Shown: positions 27,615-36,426, counted from the stretch's first letter. The stretch: 64,000 nt of DNA from Oscillospiraceae bacterium (GCA_015066105.1 SVOY01000001.1:575356-639355), one strand, 5' to 3'. Notes: generated by a model from the letters alone, not told the origin. A program made the numbers and translations.

Positions 27615-28484
27615 ATGAAGGTTAAAGTCAAGGCATATGCCAAAATCAACTTAATGCTCGATATTCTGAGCAGACTCGAAAACGGATATCACGACCTGTT
27701 TATGATAATGCAGTCCGTGGGCATATACGATATTGTAACGGTGGAAAGGGCTGAGGATTCAGAAATCAGCATAACCTGCAGTGTTCCCGATATTCCTACC
27801 GATGAAAGGAACGTTGCATATAAAGCCGCCGCGGAATTTTTTGACTATACGGGCATTGAAAACAGCGGCGTTAAAATCGATATTGAAAAGCACATTCCCC
27901 ACGCGGCAGGCCTTGCCGGCGGAAGTGCCGATGCCGCCGCAGTTATAACCGCACTTGACAGACTTTTTAATGCACGGCTTACGGAAAAGGATATTATCGC
28001 CATCGGTTCAAGGGTGGGTGCCGATGTGCCCTTCTGTGCCCTTGGCGGCACAATGCTTGCTCAGTATACGGGCACCGTGCTTTCACATCTGCCCGATTTA
28101 AGCGAAAAATACATTATAATCGTCAAGCCCGGCCAGGACATTTCAACGGGTAAGGCTTACGCCGCCTTTGACACGGCTGAAAGAGTCCGCCACCTTGATA
28201 CAAAAGGTATGCTTCTTGCCTGCGTAAGCAATGATTGGGCGGCAATCAGTGAAAGGGTAGGCAATGTTTTTGAGCAGTTTATTGAAGTTGCCGACAGAGC
28301 CGTTATCAAAGGTATTATGAGAAAGCACGGCTGTCTTTGCTGTTGCATGAGTGGAAGCGGTCCGAGCATTTTCGGCGTTTTTGAAGAAAAGGATGAGGCA
28401 GAAAAATGCCTTGAGGAGCTTAAAAAGGAATATGACAGCTCTTATCTGTGCCTGCCGATGAAAAACGGTTGTGAGATAATATAG
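27615..28484 (+). CDS. ispE: 4-diphosphocytidyl-2-C-methyl-D-erythritol kinase
   Basis: GHMP kinase of the non-mevalonate isoprenoid pathway, 289 residues. Visible features are the N-terminal AYAKINLMLDIL with its catalytic Lys/Asn region, the ATP-binding glycine motif HAAGLAGGSADAAA (near residues 95-108), a conserved ADVPFCALGG, and the C-terminal SGSGPSIFG. ATG at 27615 follows GGGAGAAGG. It is alone in its unit, between its own promoter and a shared terminator. Its presence points to the MEP pathway in this organism. Confidence 0.97.
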   Translation: MKVKVKAYAKINLMLDILSRLENGYHDLFMIMQSVGIYDIVTVERAEDSEISITCSVPDIPTDERNVAYKAAAEFFDYTGIENSGVKIDIEKHIPHAAGLAGGSADAAAVITALDRLFNARLTEKDIIAIGSRVGADVPFCALGGTMLAQYTGTVLSHLPDLSEKYIIIVKPGQDISTGKAYAAFDTAERVRHLDTKGMLLACVSNDWAAISERVGNVFEQFIEVADRAVIKGIMRKHGCLCCCMSGSGPSIFGVFEEKDEAEKCLEELKKEYDSSYLCLPMKNGCEII

Positions 28485-28512
28485 CCTTCAAGACGAATAA
28501 TCAAGAATAAGT

Positions 28513-28548
28513 AAAGGGTTTCTACGGATAAAAACGCAGAAACCCTTT
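28513..28548. terminator. Bidirectional terminator between ispE and the flavoprotein gene
   Basis: Perfect 11-bp stem AAAGGGTTTCT/AGAAACCCTTT with a 14-base loop, between convergent stops at 28484 and 28565. Confidence 0.75.
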
Positions 28549-28564
28549 AAGCATTTTAAGCTGT

Positions 28565-30160
28565 TTACCTTTCATCCTCCAAAACGGCGTGGGCACACTT
28601 GATTCCGTCAACCGCCGCAGAAACAATTCCGCCGGCATAGCCTGCACCCTCGCCGCAAGGGAACAAGCCCCTTATATTGGTCTGATAAATATCGTCTCTG
28701 AGTATTCTTACGGGTGATGAGCTTCTTGTTTCGGGGGCGGTAAGCACTGCATCGGGCATATCAAAGCCCTTGAGCTTTTTACCCATCTGCACAATGGCAT
28801 CTGCCATGGTATCCGTAACCTTTTTGGGTAAAACCTGCCTTATATCCGAGGGCGTTACGCCCGTGGGACAGCTCGGATTAACAAAGGAAAGCCTTGTTGA
28901 TTTTTCGCCCTTGAGAAAATCGCCCACAAGCTGGCAGGGTGCTCTGTAATCACCGCCGCCGAGAATAAACGCCTTCTGCTCCATCTGCCTTTGAAGCTCA
29001 AAGCCCGAAAGCACATCCTCACTCGGAAAATCCTCAGGATAAACATTTACAAGAAGTGCAGAGTTTGAGTTTTCGGCATTTCTTGCCCACTCACTCATAC
29101 CGTTGACAACAACACCGCCTTTTTCACTCGTTGCCGCAACAACGGTACCGCCGGGGCACATACAAAAGGTGTACGCTCCCCTTTCGTGCTCACCGTGGCA
29201 GGCCATTTTGTAATCAGCGGCACCGAGTGCCCTGTGACCCGCAAAGGCACCGTACTGCGCCTTATCAATAAATTCACGGGGATGCTCTATTCTCGCACCG
29301 ACGGAGAAGGGCTTCTGCATCATCTGTATGCCTTTTTTGTAGAGCATACGTATTGTATCCCTTGCCGAATGACCGACGGCAAGAATTACTGTATCGGTTT
29401 CAAAATCATAGGCTTTACCCTTTTCCTCATAGGTAACCCCCTGAACATAGCTGTTGTAAACAATCAGATCGGTAAGCTTTGCTTCAAACCTTACCTCACC
29501 GCCGAGGGAAATAATTTCCTCACGCATATTTTTTATAATACCGGGGAGCTTGTCCGTGCCGATATGAGGCTTGCCCGAATAAAGAATCTCCTCGGGTGCA
29601 CCGTGGTCAAAAAATTCAAGAAAAACCTTGCGGCAAAGGGTATTTTTAATGCCCGTTGTAAGCTTACCGTCCGAGAAGGTGCCTGCACCGCCCTCACCGA
29701 ACTGCACATTTGAGGTTTCATCAAGAATTCTTTTTGTAAAAAAGGTGTTTACATCTCTTGTGCGCGCGTCAACATCTCTGCCCCTTTCAAGCACAAGGGG
29801 CTTAAGACCTGCCCTTGCAAGAATGAGCGCGGCAAAAATGCCGGCAGGGCCGAAGCCGACAACAACGGGGCGGAAATCGGATTTTCTTCTGTTTTCGGGC
29901 ATTTCATATTTATAGGCTTCAACAAGCTGCAGCTTGTTATTATTGAGCCTTTTTATAATTTTTTCCTCGTCGCCCTCAACCTCAACATCAACGGTGTAGC
30001 AAAAGAAAATATTATCCTTTTTTCTTGAGTCAACGCTCCGGCGCATTATCGTAAGCTTTTTTATCTGCTCATCTTTAATTTTCAGCGTTTTTTTACAAGC
30101 GGAAAACAAATCCTCTTTTGAGCTGTCGAGGCTCATTTTAATTTCGTTAATCCTTATCAT
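28565..30160 (-). CDS. FAD-dependent dehydrogenase, uncharacterised COG2509-type family
   Basis: Flavoprotein of 531 residues from ATG 30160, chosen because GAAAGGG precedes it; a longer frame begins at 30190 inside the previous gene. An N-terminal 85-residue domain (IRINEIKMSLDSSKEDL) precedes the Rossmann FAD motif VVVGFGPAGIFAALILARAG (near residue 98). The region QFGEGGAGTFSDGKL and the C-terminal FPCGEGAGYAGGIVSAAVDG are characteristic of this family of large uncharacterised dehydrogenases. Substrate is unknown. The start lies four bases after the stop of a second flavoprotein, so they are co-expressed. Confidence 0.88.
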   Translation of the reverse strand: MIRINEIKMSLDSSKEDLFSACKKTLKIKDEQIKKLTIMRRSVDSRKKDNIFFCYTVDVEVEGDEEKIIKRLNNNKLQLVEAYKYEMPENRRKSDFRPVVVGFGPAGIFAALILARAGLKPLVLERGRDVDARTRDVNTFFTKRILDETSNVQFGEGGAGTFSDGKLTTGIKNTLCRKVFLEFFDHGAPEEILYSGKPHIGTDKLPGIIKNMREEIISLGGEVRFEAKLTDLIVYNSYVQGVTYEEKGKAYDFETDTVILAVGHSARDTIRMLYKKGIQMMQKPFSVGARIEHPREFIDKAQYGAFAGHRALGAADYKMACHGEHERGAYTFCMCPGGTVVAATSEKGGVVVNGMSEWARNAENSNSALLVNVYPEDFPSEDVLSGFELQRQMEQKAFILGGGDYRAPCQLVGDFLKGEKSTRLSFVNPSCPTGVTPSDIRQVLPKKVTDTMADAIVQMGKKLKGFDMPDAVLTAPETRSSSPVRILRDDIYQTNIRGLFPCGEGAGYAGGIVSAAVDGIKCAHAVLEDER

Positions 30161-30164
30161 TATA

Positions 30165-31391
30165 TTAACCCTTTCGGTCCGATATTTCATTTATTATGCT
30201 TTCGGCACAAAGCCTTGCACTGCTCCACGCCCAATGAAGATTATAGCCTCCGCAAAGGCCGTCAACATCAAGAAGCTCACCTATGCAGTATAAGCCTCTT
30301 ACTTTTTCTGACTCCATTGTTTTGCGGTTGAAGGCTGACGTGTCGGCACCGCCCGCAGTCACCTGAGCTTCGTTAAAGCCCTTGAGTCCGCTGATGTTGA
30401 ATTCAAACCCTTTAAGCCTTGCGGCTATTGCTTTTATTTCCTTTACCGAAAGGCGGCAGGCATAGTCATCAAGCGAAAAGCCAAGGCTTTTGAGCACAAC
30501 ACCGCCGAGCTTTTTTGAAACAAAGCCGGAAAGAAGGTTTTCATTTTTAAGGCCGTTTGCATTTTTGGCAAAGTCCGCAATGGCCGTTGTAAGCTCATTG
30601 AAGGTAAGCTCCTTAACAAAATCGGCAACGAGTCGCTTTTTACCGCCGCATCTTGCCGCATAAGCAGAAAGCTGCATTGCCGCAATGCCCGAAATTCCGT
30701 AATCGGTAAAAAGAATTTCACCGCTTTCAGCTGCAATTTCTTTGTTGTCACAATAAAGGGTGAAGCTGCCCTTTTGCCTTACACCCTTCAGCTGTCTGAC
30801 CAAAGCAAGCTCTGAAACCTCAAGCTTTGTCAATGAAGGGCAGGGCGTGTTGACCTTATGCCCCGTCTGCGTGAGAAGGTCGTAGCCGTTAAAGCCTTTA
30901 ACACCGGCTTTGCCGCCGCAGGCGAGAACAACCCTGTCAAAAACAAGCTCACCGTTGAGGACAAAGCCTTTATTTTTACTCTTCAGTGTATTAACCGTGT
31001 AATCCGTAACAGCTTTAACACCGAGTCCGTCGCAGGCAAAGCGAAGACAGTCAAGAACGCTTGATGCCTGGTTGCTTAGCGGATATATGCGCCCCTCCTC
31101 ATCGGTGCGTGTGTAAAGCCCGTGAGAAGCAAAAAAGCTGAGATTGCTTTCAACATTGAATTTTTTCAGTGCATAGGATGAAAAGCCGTTCTTGTCAAAA
31201 AAGAAGTCTCCCTCATTTCTGTTCATCATATTGCATCTGCCGTTACCGGTAGCGAGGATTTTTTTGCCAACCTTGTCATTGCCCTCAAGCAGGGTGATTT
31301 CAACGGAAAGCTTATTCAATTTTGCCTTTGCGGCAATTTCTGCCGCACAAACAAGCCCCGAGGCTCCTGCACCGATAATAGCAACCTTCAT
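30165..31391 (-). CDS. HI0933/YhiN-family (BaiN-like) flavoprotein
   Basis: FAD-binding oxidoreductase of 408 residues. The dinucleotide motif VAIIGAGASGLVCAAEIA at the N-terminus, the family hallmark KVGKKILATGNGRCNMMN (near residues 40-57), and the C-terminal LYCIGELLDVDGLCGGYNLHWAWSSA (split here by function) identify the HI0933 family. Some relatives have been linked to bile-acid metabolism (BaiN), but that role is not general and is not claimed here. It heads a two-gene unit with the COG2509-type protein. The physiological substrate is unknown. Confidence 0.88.
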   Translation of the reverse strand: MKVAIIGAGASGLVCAAEIAAKAKLNKLSVEITLLEGNDKVGKKILATGNGRCNMMNRNEGDFFFDKNGFSSYALKKFNVESNLSFFASHGLYTRTDEEGRIYPLSNQASSVLDCLRFACDGLGVKAVTDYTVNTLKSKNKGFVLNGELVFDRVVLACGGKAGVKGFNGYDLLTQTGHKVNTPCPSLTKLEVSELALVRQLKGVRQKGSFTLYCDNKEIAAESGEILFTDYGISGIAAMQLSAYAARCGGKKRLVADFVKELTFNELTTAIADFAKNANGLKNENLLSGFVSKKLGGVVLKSLGFSLDDYACRLSVKEIKAIAARLKGFEFNISGLKGFNEAQVTAGGADTSAFNRKTMESEKVRGLYCIGELLDVDGLCGGYNLHWAWSSARLCAESIINEISDRKG

Positions 31392-31449
31392 AACTGCACC
31401 TCAAAAAAATATTTCAATAGATTTTATCATAAAACAAAAAATAACTCAA

Positions 31450-31491
31450 TATATAAAAAGAAAAAATCGGCTTACTGAAAGCCGATTTTTT
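31450..31491 (-). terminator. Strong intrinsic terminator of the 468-residue secreted protein gene
   Basis: Perfect stem AAAAAATCGGCTT/AAGCCGATTTTTT (31461-31491), with T-runs on both strands. It also isolates the flavoprotein pair. Confidence 0.9.
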
Positions 31492-31498
31492 ATAACTG

Positions 31499-32905
31499 CT
31501 AATTGAAGGGTGAATTGCCTTCGCCGTAGTTGAGCTCACCGCTGAAGATTTTACGAAGATAATCGAAATAGTCCGCAATCTTCTTAAGGAAGGTCATAAA
31601 GGCATTCTTGATTCTTTCACCGAGGCTGACTGAAGCGGTTGTAATGTTTTCCTTGTAAAGAGGTACAATTGCGTTTTCAATGGCATTGTCAATTTTACCG
31701 AGAAGGAAGCCGTCAATCAGGGCAACAAGCTTAATCTTATCGTCGGAGCTGAGAGCCGCGCTTGACTCAATCGCTCTTTTAACGTTTTCAAAATAATAGG
31801 TGTTGTTTCTGTAGCGTCCGCAGAGGTTGAGATAATAGTAGAAATAGATAAGCTGCTCGGTTTTGTCTGCGGCATTGTTAAATCTTTCAATCGGGAATTC
31901 AAGTGGGCAGAAGCCTGTGCCTGAAACAGCCGATGAATAACATTCGCCGTCACAGAAAATAAGCTTGAGAAGACCGTTAAAGCTGTAAAGCTCATCCTCT
32001 GACATATAGCCGCCGAAGCTTGAAACCTTGTGAGTCAGAAGTGCGAGTGTGGGGTCACGGTAAACAAAATCGTAAGACGAAGAGGAGAAAATGTTGATTA
32101 AATCGTAAACGAAATCAACGGGACCTACGGCAATGAGCTTTTTAACCATAGCCTCAAGAATTTTACTGCCGAGGGTGAGGCCGTCGTTATAATACTCATC
32201 AAGGAAGGTTATGTAATCGCCGCCGAGAATGGTAACAATAGGCTCACAGTAGGCCTTGCCTCTTGTAATCCAGTTGTAATCAATAAGCTTATCAAGGCCG
32301 GAAAGAGTTGTTACAGCCCTGAAAAACTCGTTAGCACTGGGAACCTCGTTAGTGAAATAGTTCTTATAGTTATTTACATCAAGCTCCATAAAATCGGGAT
32401 AGAAGATTTTACCCACAAAGTTTGCCATAGCAACGGCATTTTCAACCGAATAAAGGTTAAGACCGCCGCACTTATTGTAAAGAACTCTCTGGAGATAAAT
32501 GCTTATGTTGGTAAAGGCAAGTGAAATATCATCCTTTGTAATAAGCTGAACGGGCAGGCCGTCTGTGCCGTAAACAAGCTTTCCGTTTTCCTCAAGGAAA
32601 ACATCAAGCTCAGACCACATAAGAATACCCGTGGCTGAATAAAGGAAATCAAGGTCAATACCCATAAGGCTTACCTTATCCCATTCGGCACTGCCTTTGA
32701 AGGTGTCAAAATCGGTAATCTGATCGGGCAGATTTTTGATTTCAAGATAGCCGAGTGCTTCTCTTGATGCATTGATTGTTTCCTCGTTATATATCATATT
32801 GGAAATGTTGCCGACGAGGTCACCGTCCTCTGCAGCCGCAGACATTGCTGAAAAGCACGAAAAAATCATTACAAGGGCTAATAACAGACTTAACGTTTTT
32901 TTCAT
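31499..32905 (-). CDS. Secreted protein of unknown function with amphipathic C-terminal segment
   Basis: I do not recognise this 468-residue protein. A clear signal peptide (MKKTLSLLLALVMIFSCFSAMSA, cleavage near residue 25) predicts export. The body has few glycines and many Tyr, Leu and Phe, with five to six cysteines (for example CGGLN, CDGEC and GFCPLE) that might form disulphides. Near the C-terminus an amphipathic stretch, FMTFLKKIADYFDYLRKIF (residues about 440-458), resembles a segment in the preceding secreted LRR protein. ATG at 32905 follows GAGGAG. A promoter (32940-32968) overlaps the end of the LRR gene. No known catalytic motif, membrane anchor or LPXTG sorting signal is visible. 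Confidence 0.75.
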   Translation of the reverse strand: MKKTLSLLLALVMIFSCFSAMSAAAEDGDLVGNISNMIYNEETINASREALGYLEIKNLPDQITDFDTFKGSAEWDKVSLMGIDLDFLYSATGILMWSELDVFLEENGKLVYGTDGLPVQLITKDDISLAFTNISIYLQRVLYNKCGGLNLYSVENAVAMANFVGKIFYPDFMELDVNNYKNYFTNEVPSANEFFRAVTTLSGLDKLIDYNWITRGKAYCEPIVTILGGDYITFLDEYYNDGLTLGSKILEAMVKKLIAVGPVDFVYDLINIFSSSSYDFVYRDPTLALLTHKVSSFGGYMSEDELYSFNGLLKLIFCDGECYSSAVSGTGFCPLEFPIERFNNAADKTEQLIYFYYYLNLCGRYRNNTYYFENVKRAIESSAALSSDDKIKLVALIDGFLLGKIDNAIENAIVPLYKENITTASVSLGERIKNAFMTFLKKIADYFDYLRKIFSGELNYGEGNSPFN

Positions 32906-32939
32906 AATAATTACTCCTCAATCAAAATTTTATACTATA

Positions 32940-32968
32940 ATATTAGCACATATATGCTTATAAGTCAA
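32940..32968 (-). promoter_or_regulatory. Promoter inside the end of the LRR gene
   Basis: Minus strand TTGACT (32963-32968), 17-base spacer, TAATAT (32940-32945). It can drive the downstream secreted-protein gene independently. Confidence 0.5.
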
Positions 32969-33671
32969 CACCGATAAGGTCATCTAAAATACTGTCATCC
33001 TCAATAGGAATATCAAAGGGAAGGTCGAAGGGAAGGTCATCAATCGAAAATTCTTCATCATCCTCAACACCGAAATAATCAAGAATGTTCTGTATCATCT
33101 CTCTGAGGGCCTTGATGAAGGTGCCGATTGCGCCAAAGGCCTCAAGGCTGTCCTCTTCGGTTTCGGTGCCGTCGTCTGCGTTAAGCTCCTCATCAATAAT
33201 ATCAAGCTCAATATCGGCATAGGTGCCGCAAAGGGTAATGAACTGATAGTTGGCCGTGTAGCAATGCACCGTAACATCCTTGCAGCCGTTAAAGGCATCA
33301 AACTCACATCTTATAAGGCTTTCGGGAATATAAACATCCGTAAGTGAGGTGCAGTTGCGGAAAGCGGCACTGCCGATAACCGTAACGCCCTCGGGAATTT
33401 TGATTTCAGTAACTCCCTTGCATTTATCAAAGGCTCTGTCACCGATATATTTCACGCTGTAGGTTTTGCTTTTAATTGTTACCTTATCGGGAATACTGAC
33501 AACACCCTTGGCCGAGGTATCACACTCATACACGGTTGCATAACCGTCATCCGATACTCTGAAATCAAGAACGGCCTTTGCATCTGCCGCACCTGCGGTA
33601 ACTGTCAAAGGAATAACGGCAAGCATAACTGCAAGCACAAGGGAAAGCAGTTTTTTAAAATTAACGTTCAT
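32958..33671 (-). CDS. Secreted leucine-rich repeat protein (BspA/LRR_5 type)
   Basis: Exported 237-residue protein. A signal peptide (residues 1-29, ending TAGAA) precedes about 110 residues of BspA-like repeats: YIGDRAFDKCKGVTEIKIPEG, then VTVIGSAAFRNCTSLTDVYIP and a third imperfect unit ending FNGCKDVTVHCY. Such repeats usually mediate surface contacts, and this one is short. Then come an acidic linker (DEELNADDGTETEEDSLEA), an amphipathic segment (FIKALREMIQNILDYFGV), and a very acidic tail. ATG at 33671 follows CGGAGG, with a consensus promoter at 33701-33729. No cell-wall sorting signal is seen. The partner gene follows downstream. Confidence 0.85.
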   Translation of the reverse strand: MNVNFKKLLSLVLAVMLAVIPLTVTAGAADAKAVLDFRVSDDGYATVYECDTSAKGVVSIPDKVTIKSKTYSVKYIGDRAFDKCKGVTEIKIPEGVTVIGSAAFRNCTSLTDVYIPESLIRCEFDAFNGCKDVTVHCYTANYQFITLCGTYADIELDIIDEELNADDGTETEEDSLEAFGAIGTFIKALREMIQNILDYFGVEDDEEFSIDDLPFDLPFDIPIEDDSILDDLIGVDL

Positions 33672-33700
33672 TTTATTTCCTCCGATTGATTGATAAATAT

Positions 33701-33729
33701 ATTATAAGATGAAAATAAAGAAAAGTCAA
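33701..33729 (-). promoter_or_regulatory. Sigma-A promoter of the LRR gene
   Basis: Minus strand TTGACT (33724-33729), 17-base spacer, TATAAT (33701-33706). Confidence 0.85.
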
Positions 33730-33825
33730 CATAACTTTTAAATCACACCTGCAAAGCCTTAAAACACCCGAAAAGCTGGAATAATCAGCGTTAAAAAAAT
33801 ATTATGACTTTTTTTGAAAAAACTC

Positions 33826-33854
33826 TTGCTTTTTTTATTTCTTTCTGCTATTAT
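33826..33854 (+). promoter_or_regulatory. Sigma-A promoter of rpmB
   Basis: TTGCTT (33826-33831), 17-base spacer, TATTAT (33849-33854), 47 bases before the start. Confidence 0.75.
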
Positions 33855-33900
33855 ATACCCTGCTTATGTAGTTACAAATTATTTTTAGGAGGTGCGACTA

Positions 33901-34089
33901 ATGGCAAAATGTGAATACTGCGGTAAAGATGTTGCATTCGGCATCAAGGTTTCCCACTCACACAGAAGATCCAACAGAACATGGAAGCCCAACGTAAAGC
34001 GTGTTAAGGCTATCGTTAACGGCTCACCCAAGAGAGTTTATGCTTGCACTCGTTGCTTACGTTCAGGCAAGGTTACTCGTGCCATCTGA
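33901..34089 (+). CDS. rpmB: 50S ribosomal protein L28 (zinc-ribbon form)
   Basis: Large-subunit ribosomal protein of 62 residues. The start MAKCEYCGKDVAFGIKVSHS and the SHRRSNRTWKPN core are diagnostic. It keeps two Cys-x-x-Cys pairs (CEYC and CTRC), the zinc-binding form, in contrast to cysteine-free paralogues some bacteria induce under zinc starvation. ATG at 33901 follows AGGAGG; an upstream GTG (33892) sits inside the ribosome binding site and is unlikely. It is monocistronic with its own promoter and terminator. Confidence 0.98.
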   Translation: MAKCEYCGKDVAFGIKVSHSHRRSNRTWKPNVKRVKAIVNGSPKRVYACTRCLRSGKVTRAI

Positions 34090-34108
34090 TTTCAGGACTT
34101 AAAAAACT

Positions 34109-34141
34109 GACTCTTCCCCGAGGAAGAGTCTTTTTTCTTTT
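34109..34141 (+). terminator. Intrinsic terminator of rpmB
   Basis: GACTCTTCC/GGAAGAGTC stem (34109-34130), followed by TTTTTTCTTTT. Confidence 0.92.
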
Positions 34142-34161
34142 TATTCCCTTCTTTTGCAGAC

Positions 34162-34190
34162 TTGAAAAAGCATTAACTTTATTATATAAT
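34162..34190 (+). promoter_or_regulatory. Sigma-A promoter of the glycerophosphotransferase gene
   Basis: TTGAAA (34162-34167), 17-base spacer, TATAAT (34185-34190). Confidence 0.8.
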
Positions 34191-34211
34191 GTCATCAAAG
34201 GAGGAATTGCC

Positions 34212-35486
34212 TTGAAGGAAAAATTAAAGGAAAAGCTGAATAAGCATTACTATAAATATCTCCACAAGGAAAAATACAGAAATATTTTAAATGATTTTCT
34301 TTTCTTTTTTCTTTGGAAGGTCGTTTACCGTGTTTCAGCACTGAAAAAGGTTGACGATAAGCTTGTTTTGTTTGTTGCAAACAGAGATATGTCCCTGCCT
34401 GCTGAATTCAGAGATATTTACAATTACGCAAAAAATGAGGGTTACAATGCGGTTTTGCTTTGCAAGCCTCAGCACGAAAGCAAAACCTTTTATGTGAATG
34501 AATGGCGAAAAATCCGCTATGACCTTAAATTTACAAAATATTATGCCCGTGCGGTATGCACCTTTGTTTCAGATTACTATTTGCCCGCCTTTGCCAACAG
34601 GCCGAGAAAAAATGCTCGGCTCGTTCAGCTCTGGCACGGCTGCGGAGCATTCAAAAAGTGGGGCTATTCAACAAGAAACAGCAGCTGGGGCCTCAAAAGC
34701 GACTTTTTTGAAAAGTACAACGTGCATAAAACCTACACAGATATTATAACGTCCTCTGAAGAGGTCAACGGAATTTACGCCGAGGCCTTCGGCTCAGATG
34801 CTTCAAGGGTAAAAGCTCTCGGTGTTGCAAGAACCGACGTTTTTTTCAACAGTGATTTTGTAAGAGAAAAAAGAGAAGAGGTCTGCAGCAAATACAACAT
34901 TGACAAAAGTAAAAAAATAATACTCTGGGCACCCACCTTCCGCGGCGACAGCCTGCAGAAATCGCATAACGAAATCACGCTTGAGCTTGAAAAAATGTAT
35001 AACGAGCTCAAGGATGACTATGTGCTTCTGATAAAGCTTCATCCCCATCTTGTCAAGGGCTTCAACGCACAGACCTTTGCGCCCGATTATATGAAGAGCT
35101 TTGCAATAAAGCCTCACCCCACCTACCCTATTGAAAACCTGCTGTGTGCCGCAGACATTCTCGTATCAGACTATTCCTCACTCATTTTTGAGTACGCACT
35201 GTTGGAAAAGCCTATGCTCTTTTTTGCTTACGACCTTGAAGAGTATGAAAACGGCAGAGCCTTCTGTTATAATTACACTGACTTTGTTCCGGGTGAAATT
35301 GTAAAGGACACCGACAGCCTCATTGAGCAAATCAAAAAGCTCGCATACGGCTACGACAAGGAAAAAATCATCAGCTTCAAAAGAAAATATATGTCAGCCT
35401 GCGACGGAAGCAGTGCAAAGCGGATATTTGACACGGTTGTGAAAAAGAAGCAGCCCGAGGCTGAAAAGGAATTTGCAATCAGATAA
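34212..35486 (+). CDS. CDP-glycerol glycerophosphotransferase family protein (TagB/TagF-like)
   Basis: Membrane-associated enzyme that adds glycerol-phosphate (or a similar polyol phosphate) to a lipid-linked wall polymer, here 424 residues. Family motifs are LVQLWHGCGAFKKWGYSTR (catalytic-base His region, about residue 140), WAPTFRGDS, LLIKLHPHLVK (second key His) and ADILVSDYSSLIFEYALLEKP (C-terminal CDP-glycerol-binding Asp-Tyr-Ser-Ser). I chose TTG at 34212 because AAGGAGG lies seven bases upstream; a longer frame begins near 34044 within rpmB. A basic, lysine-rich N-terminus fits membrane attachment. An SDR enzyme follows, possibly acting on the same polymer. No other teichoic-acid genes are nearby. 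Confidence 0.88.
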   Translation: MKEKLKEKLNKHYYKYLHKEKYRNILNDFLFFFLWKVVYRVSALKKVDDKLVLFVANRDMSLPAEFRDIYNYAKNEGYNAVLLCKPQHESKTFYVNEWRKIRYDLKFTKYYARAVCTFVSDYYLPAFANRPRKNARLVQLWHGCGAFKKWGYSTRNSSWGLKSDFFEKYNVHKTYTDIITSSEEVNGIYAEAFGSDASRVKALGVARTDVFFNSDFVREKREEVCSKYNIDKSKKIILWAPTFRGDSLQKSHNEITLELEKMYNELKDDYVLLIKLHPHLVKGFNAQTFAPDYMKSFAIKPHPTYPIENLLCAADILVSDYSSLIFEYALLEKPMLFFAYDLEEYENGRAFCYNYTDFVPGEIVKDTDSLIEQIKKLAYGYDKEKIISFKRKYMSACDGSSAKRIFDTVVKKKQPEAEKEFAIR

Positions 35487-35502
35487 TAAGGCAGGATTGA
35501 AA

Positions 35503-36294
35503 ATGACAGAGAAAATTACAGTTATAACCGGCGGAAATTCGGGAATAGGCAAATATACAGCCGAGGCCTTTGTAAAAAGAGGCTTTACCGTTTACGATTT
35601 GAGCCGCAGAGAAATTGCAAACAAAGGCATTATTCATATCACCGCGGACGTTACCGATGAAAATCAGGTAAAATCTGCCGTCGGCAGAATTATTGATGCT
35701 CACGGAAAGATTGATATAGTGATAAACTGTGCAGGCTTCGGCATTTCGGGTGCCGTTGAATTCACTGAGCTTGAAGAGGCAAAAAAGCAGTTTGACGTCA
35801 ATTTCTTCGGTACGGTAAACGTAAATAAGGCGGTAATTCCTCATATGAGGAAAAATCCGGGCAGAATCATAAACATCAGCTCCGTTGCGGCGGTTGCACA
35901 CATACCCTTTCAGACTTACTATTCCGCTTCAAAGGCCGCTGTTGAATCCTACACAAACGCCCTTGCAAACGAGGTTCGTCCCTTCGGTATAAGCGTGACC
36001 TCAATAGAGCCCGGTGACATCTGCACACCCTTCACTCAGGCAAGAGAAAAATCCTTTGACGGCGACGACGTTTACGGCGGCAGAATAAGCAGAAGCGTTG
36101 AGGGTATGGAAAAGGACGAGCAAAAGGGTATGTCACCCGAAATTGCAGGTGAATATATAGCAAAAATTGCATTAAAGAAAAGGGTTAAGCCCGTTTATGC
36201 CATAGGTGCCTCATACAAAATTCTCAGCGTGCTGTGCAAAGCCTTCCCCTGCTCCCTTCGCAACAGAATAGTCGGAATGCTTTACGCAAGATAA
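35503..36294 (+). CDS. Short-chain dehydrogenase/reductase (SDR family)
   Basis: NAD(P)-dependent oxidoreductase of 263 residues. The cofactor-binding GGNSGIGKYT motif is at residues 10-19. NCAGFG (the NNAG-like motif), the ISSVAA serine, and YSASKAAVES with catalytic Tyr and Lys are all present. Substrate is unknown. ATG at 35503 follows AAGGCAGG, 16 bases after the glycerophosphotransferase stop, so they are probably co-transcribed. The C-terminal sequence resembles classical fatty-acid or steroid-like SDRs rather than sugar epimerases. Confidence 0.88.
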   Translation: MTEKITVITGGNSGIGKYTAEAFVKRGFTVYDLSRREIANKGIIHITADVTDENQVKSAVGRIIDAHGKIDIVINCAGFGISGAVEFTELEEAKKQFDVNFFGTVNVNKAVIPHMRKNPGRIINISSVAAVAHIPFQTYYSASKAAVESYTNALANEVRPFGISVTSIEPGDICTPFTQAREKSFDGDDVYGGRISRSVEGMEKDEQKGMSPEIAGEYIAKIALKKRVKPVYAIGASYKILSVLCKAFPCSLRNRIVGMLYAR

Positions 36295-36295
36295 C

Positions 36296-36323
36296 TTGAC
36301 TTTTACGGCTTTTATGCTATAAT
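36296..36323 (+). promoter_or_regulatory. Extended -10 promoter of tRNA-Leu
   Basis: TTGACT (36296-36301), 16-base spacer ending TGC, TATAAT (36318-36323), 14 bases before the tRNA. Confidence 0.85.
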
Positions 36324-36336
36324 GTTATCTGCTTGT

Positions 36337-36421
36337 GCGGGTATGGTGAAATTGGCATACACGCAAGATTTAGGTTCTTGTGCAGCAATGCGTGCAGGTT
36401 CGACCCCTGTTACCCGCACCA
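36337..36421 (+). tRNA. tRNA-Leu (anticodon UAG), CCA encoded
   Basis: Acceptor arms GCGGGTA/TACCCGC pair perfectly, followed by discriminator A and an encoded CCA. The anticodon stem CAAGA/TCTTG encloses the loop TTTAGGT, giving anticodon TAG (reads CUN). The T-arm has GCAGG-TTCGACC-CCTGT and a long variable arm, as expected for a class II tRNA-Leu. It has its own promoter and terminator. Confidence 0.95.
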
Positions 36422-36426
36422 ACAAG

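Noticed and set aside
29186..29713. 175-codon plus-strand frame over the COG2509-type gene
   Set aside because: Complement of a strong coding frame with conserved FAD motifs; no ribosome binding site.
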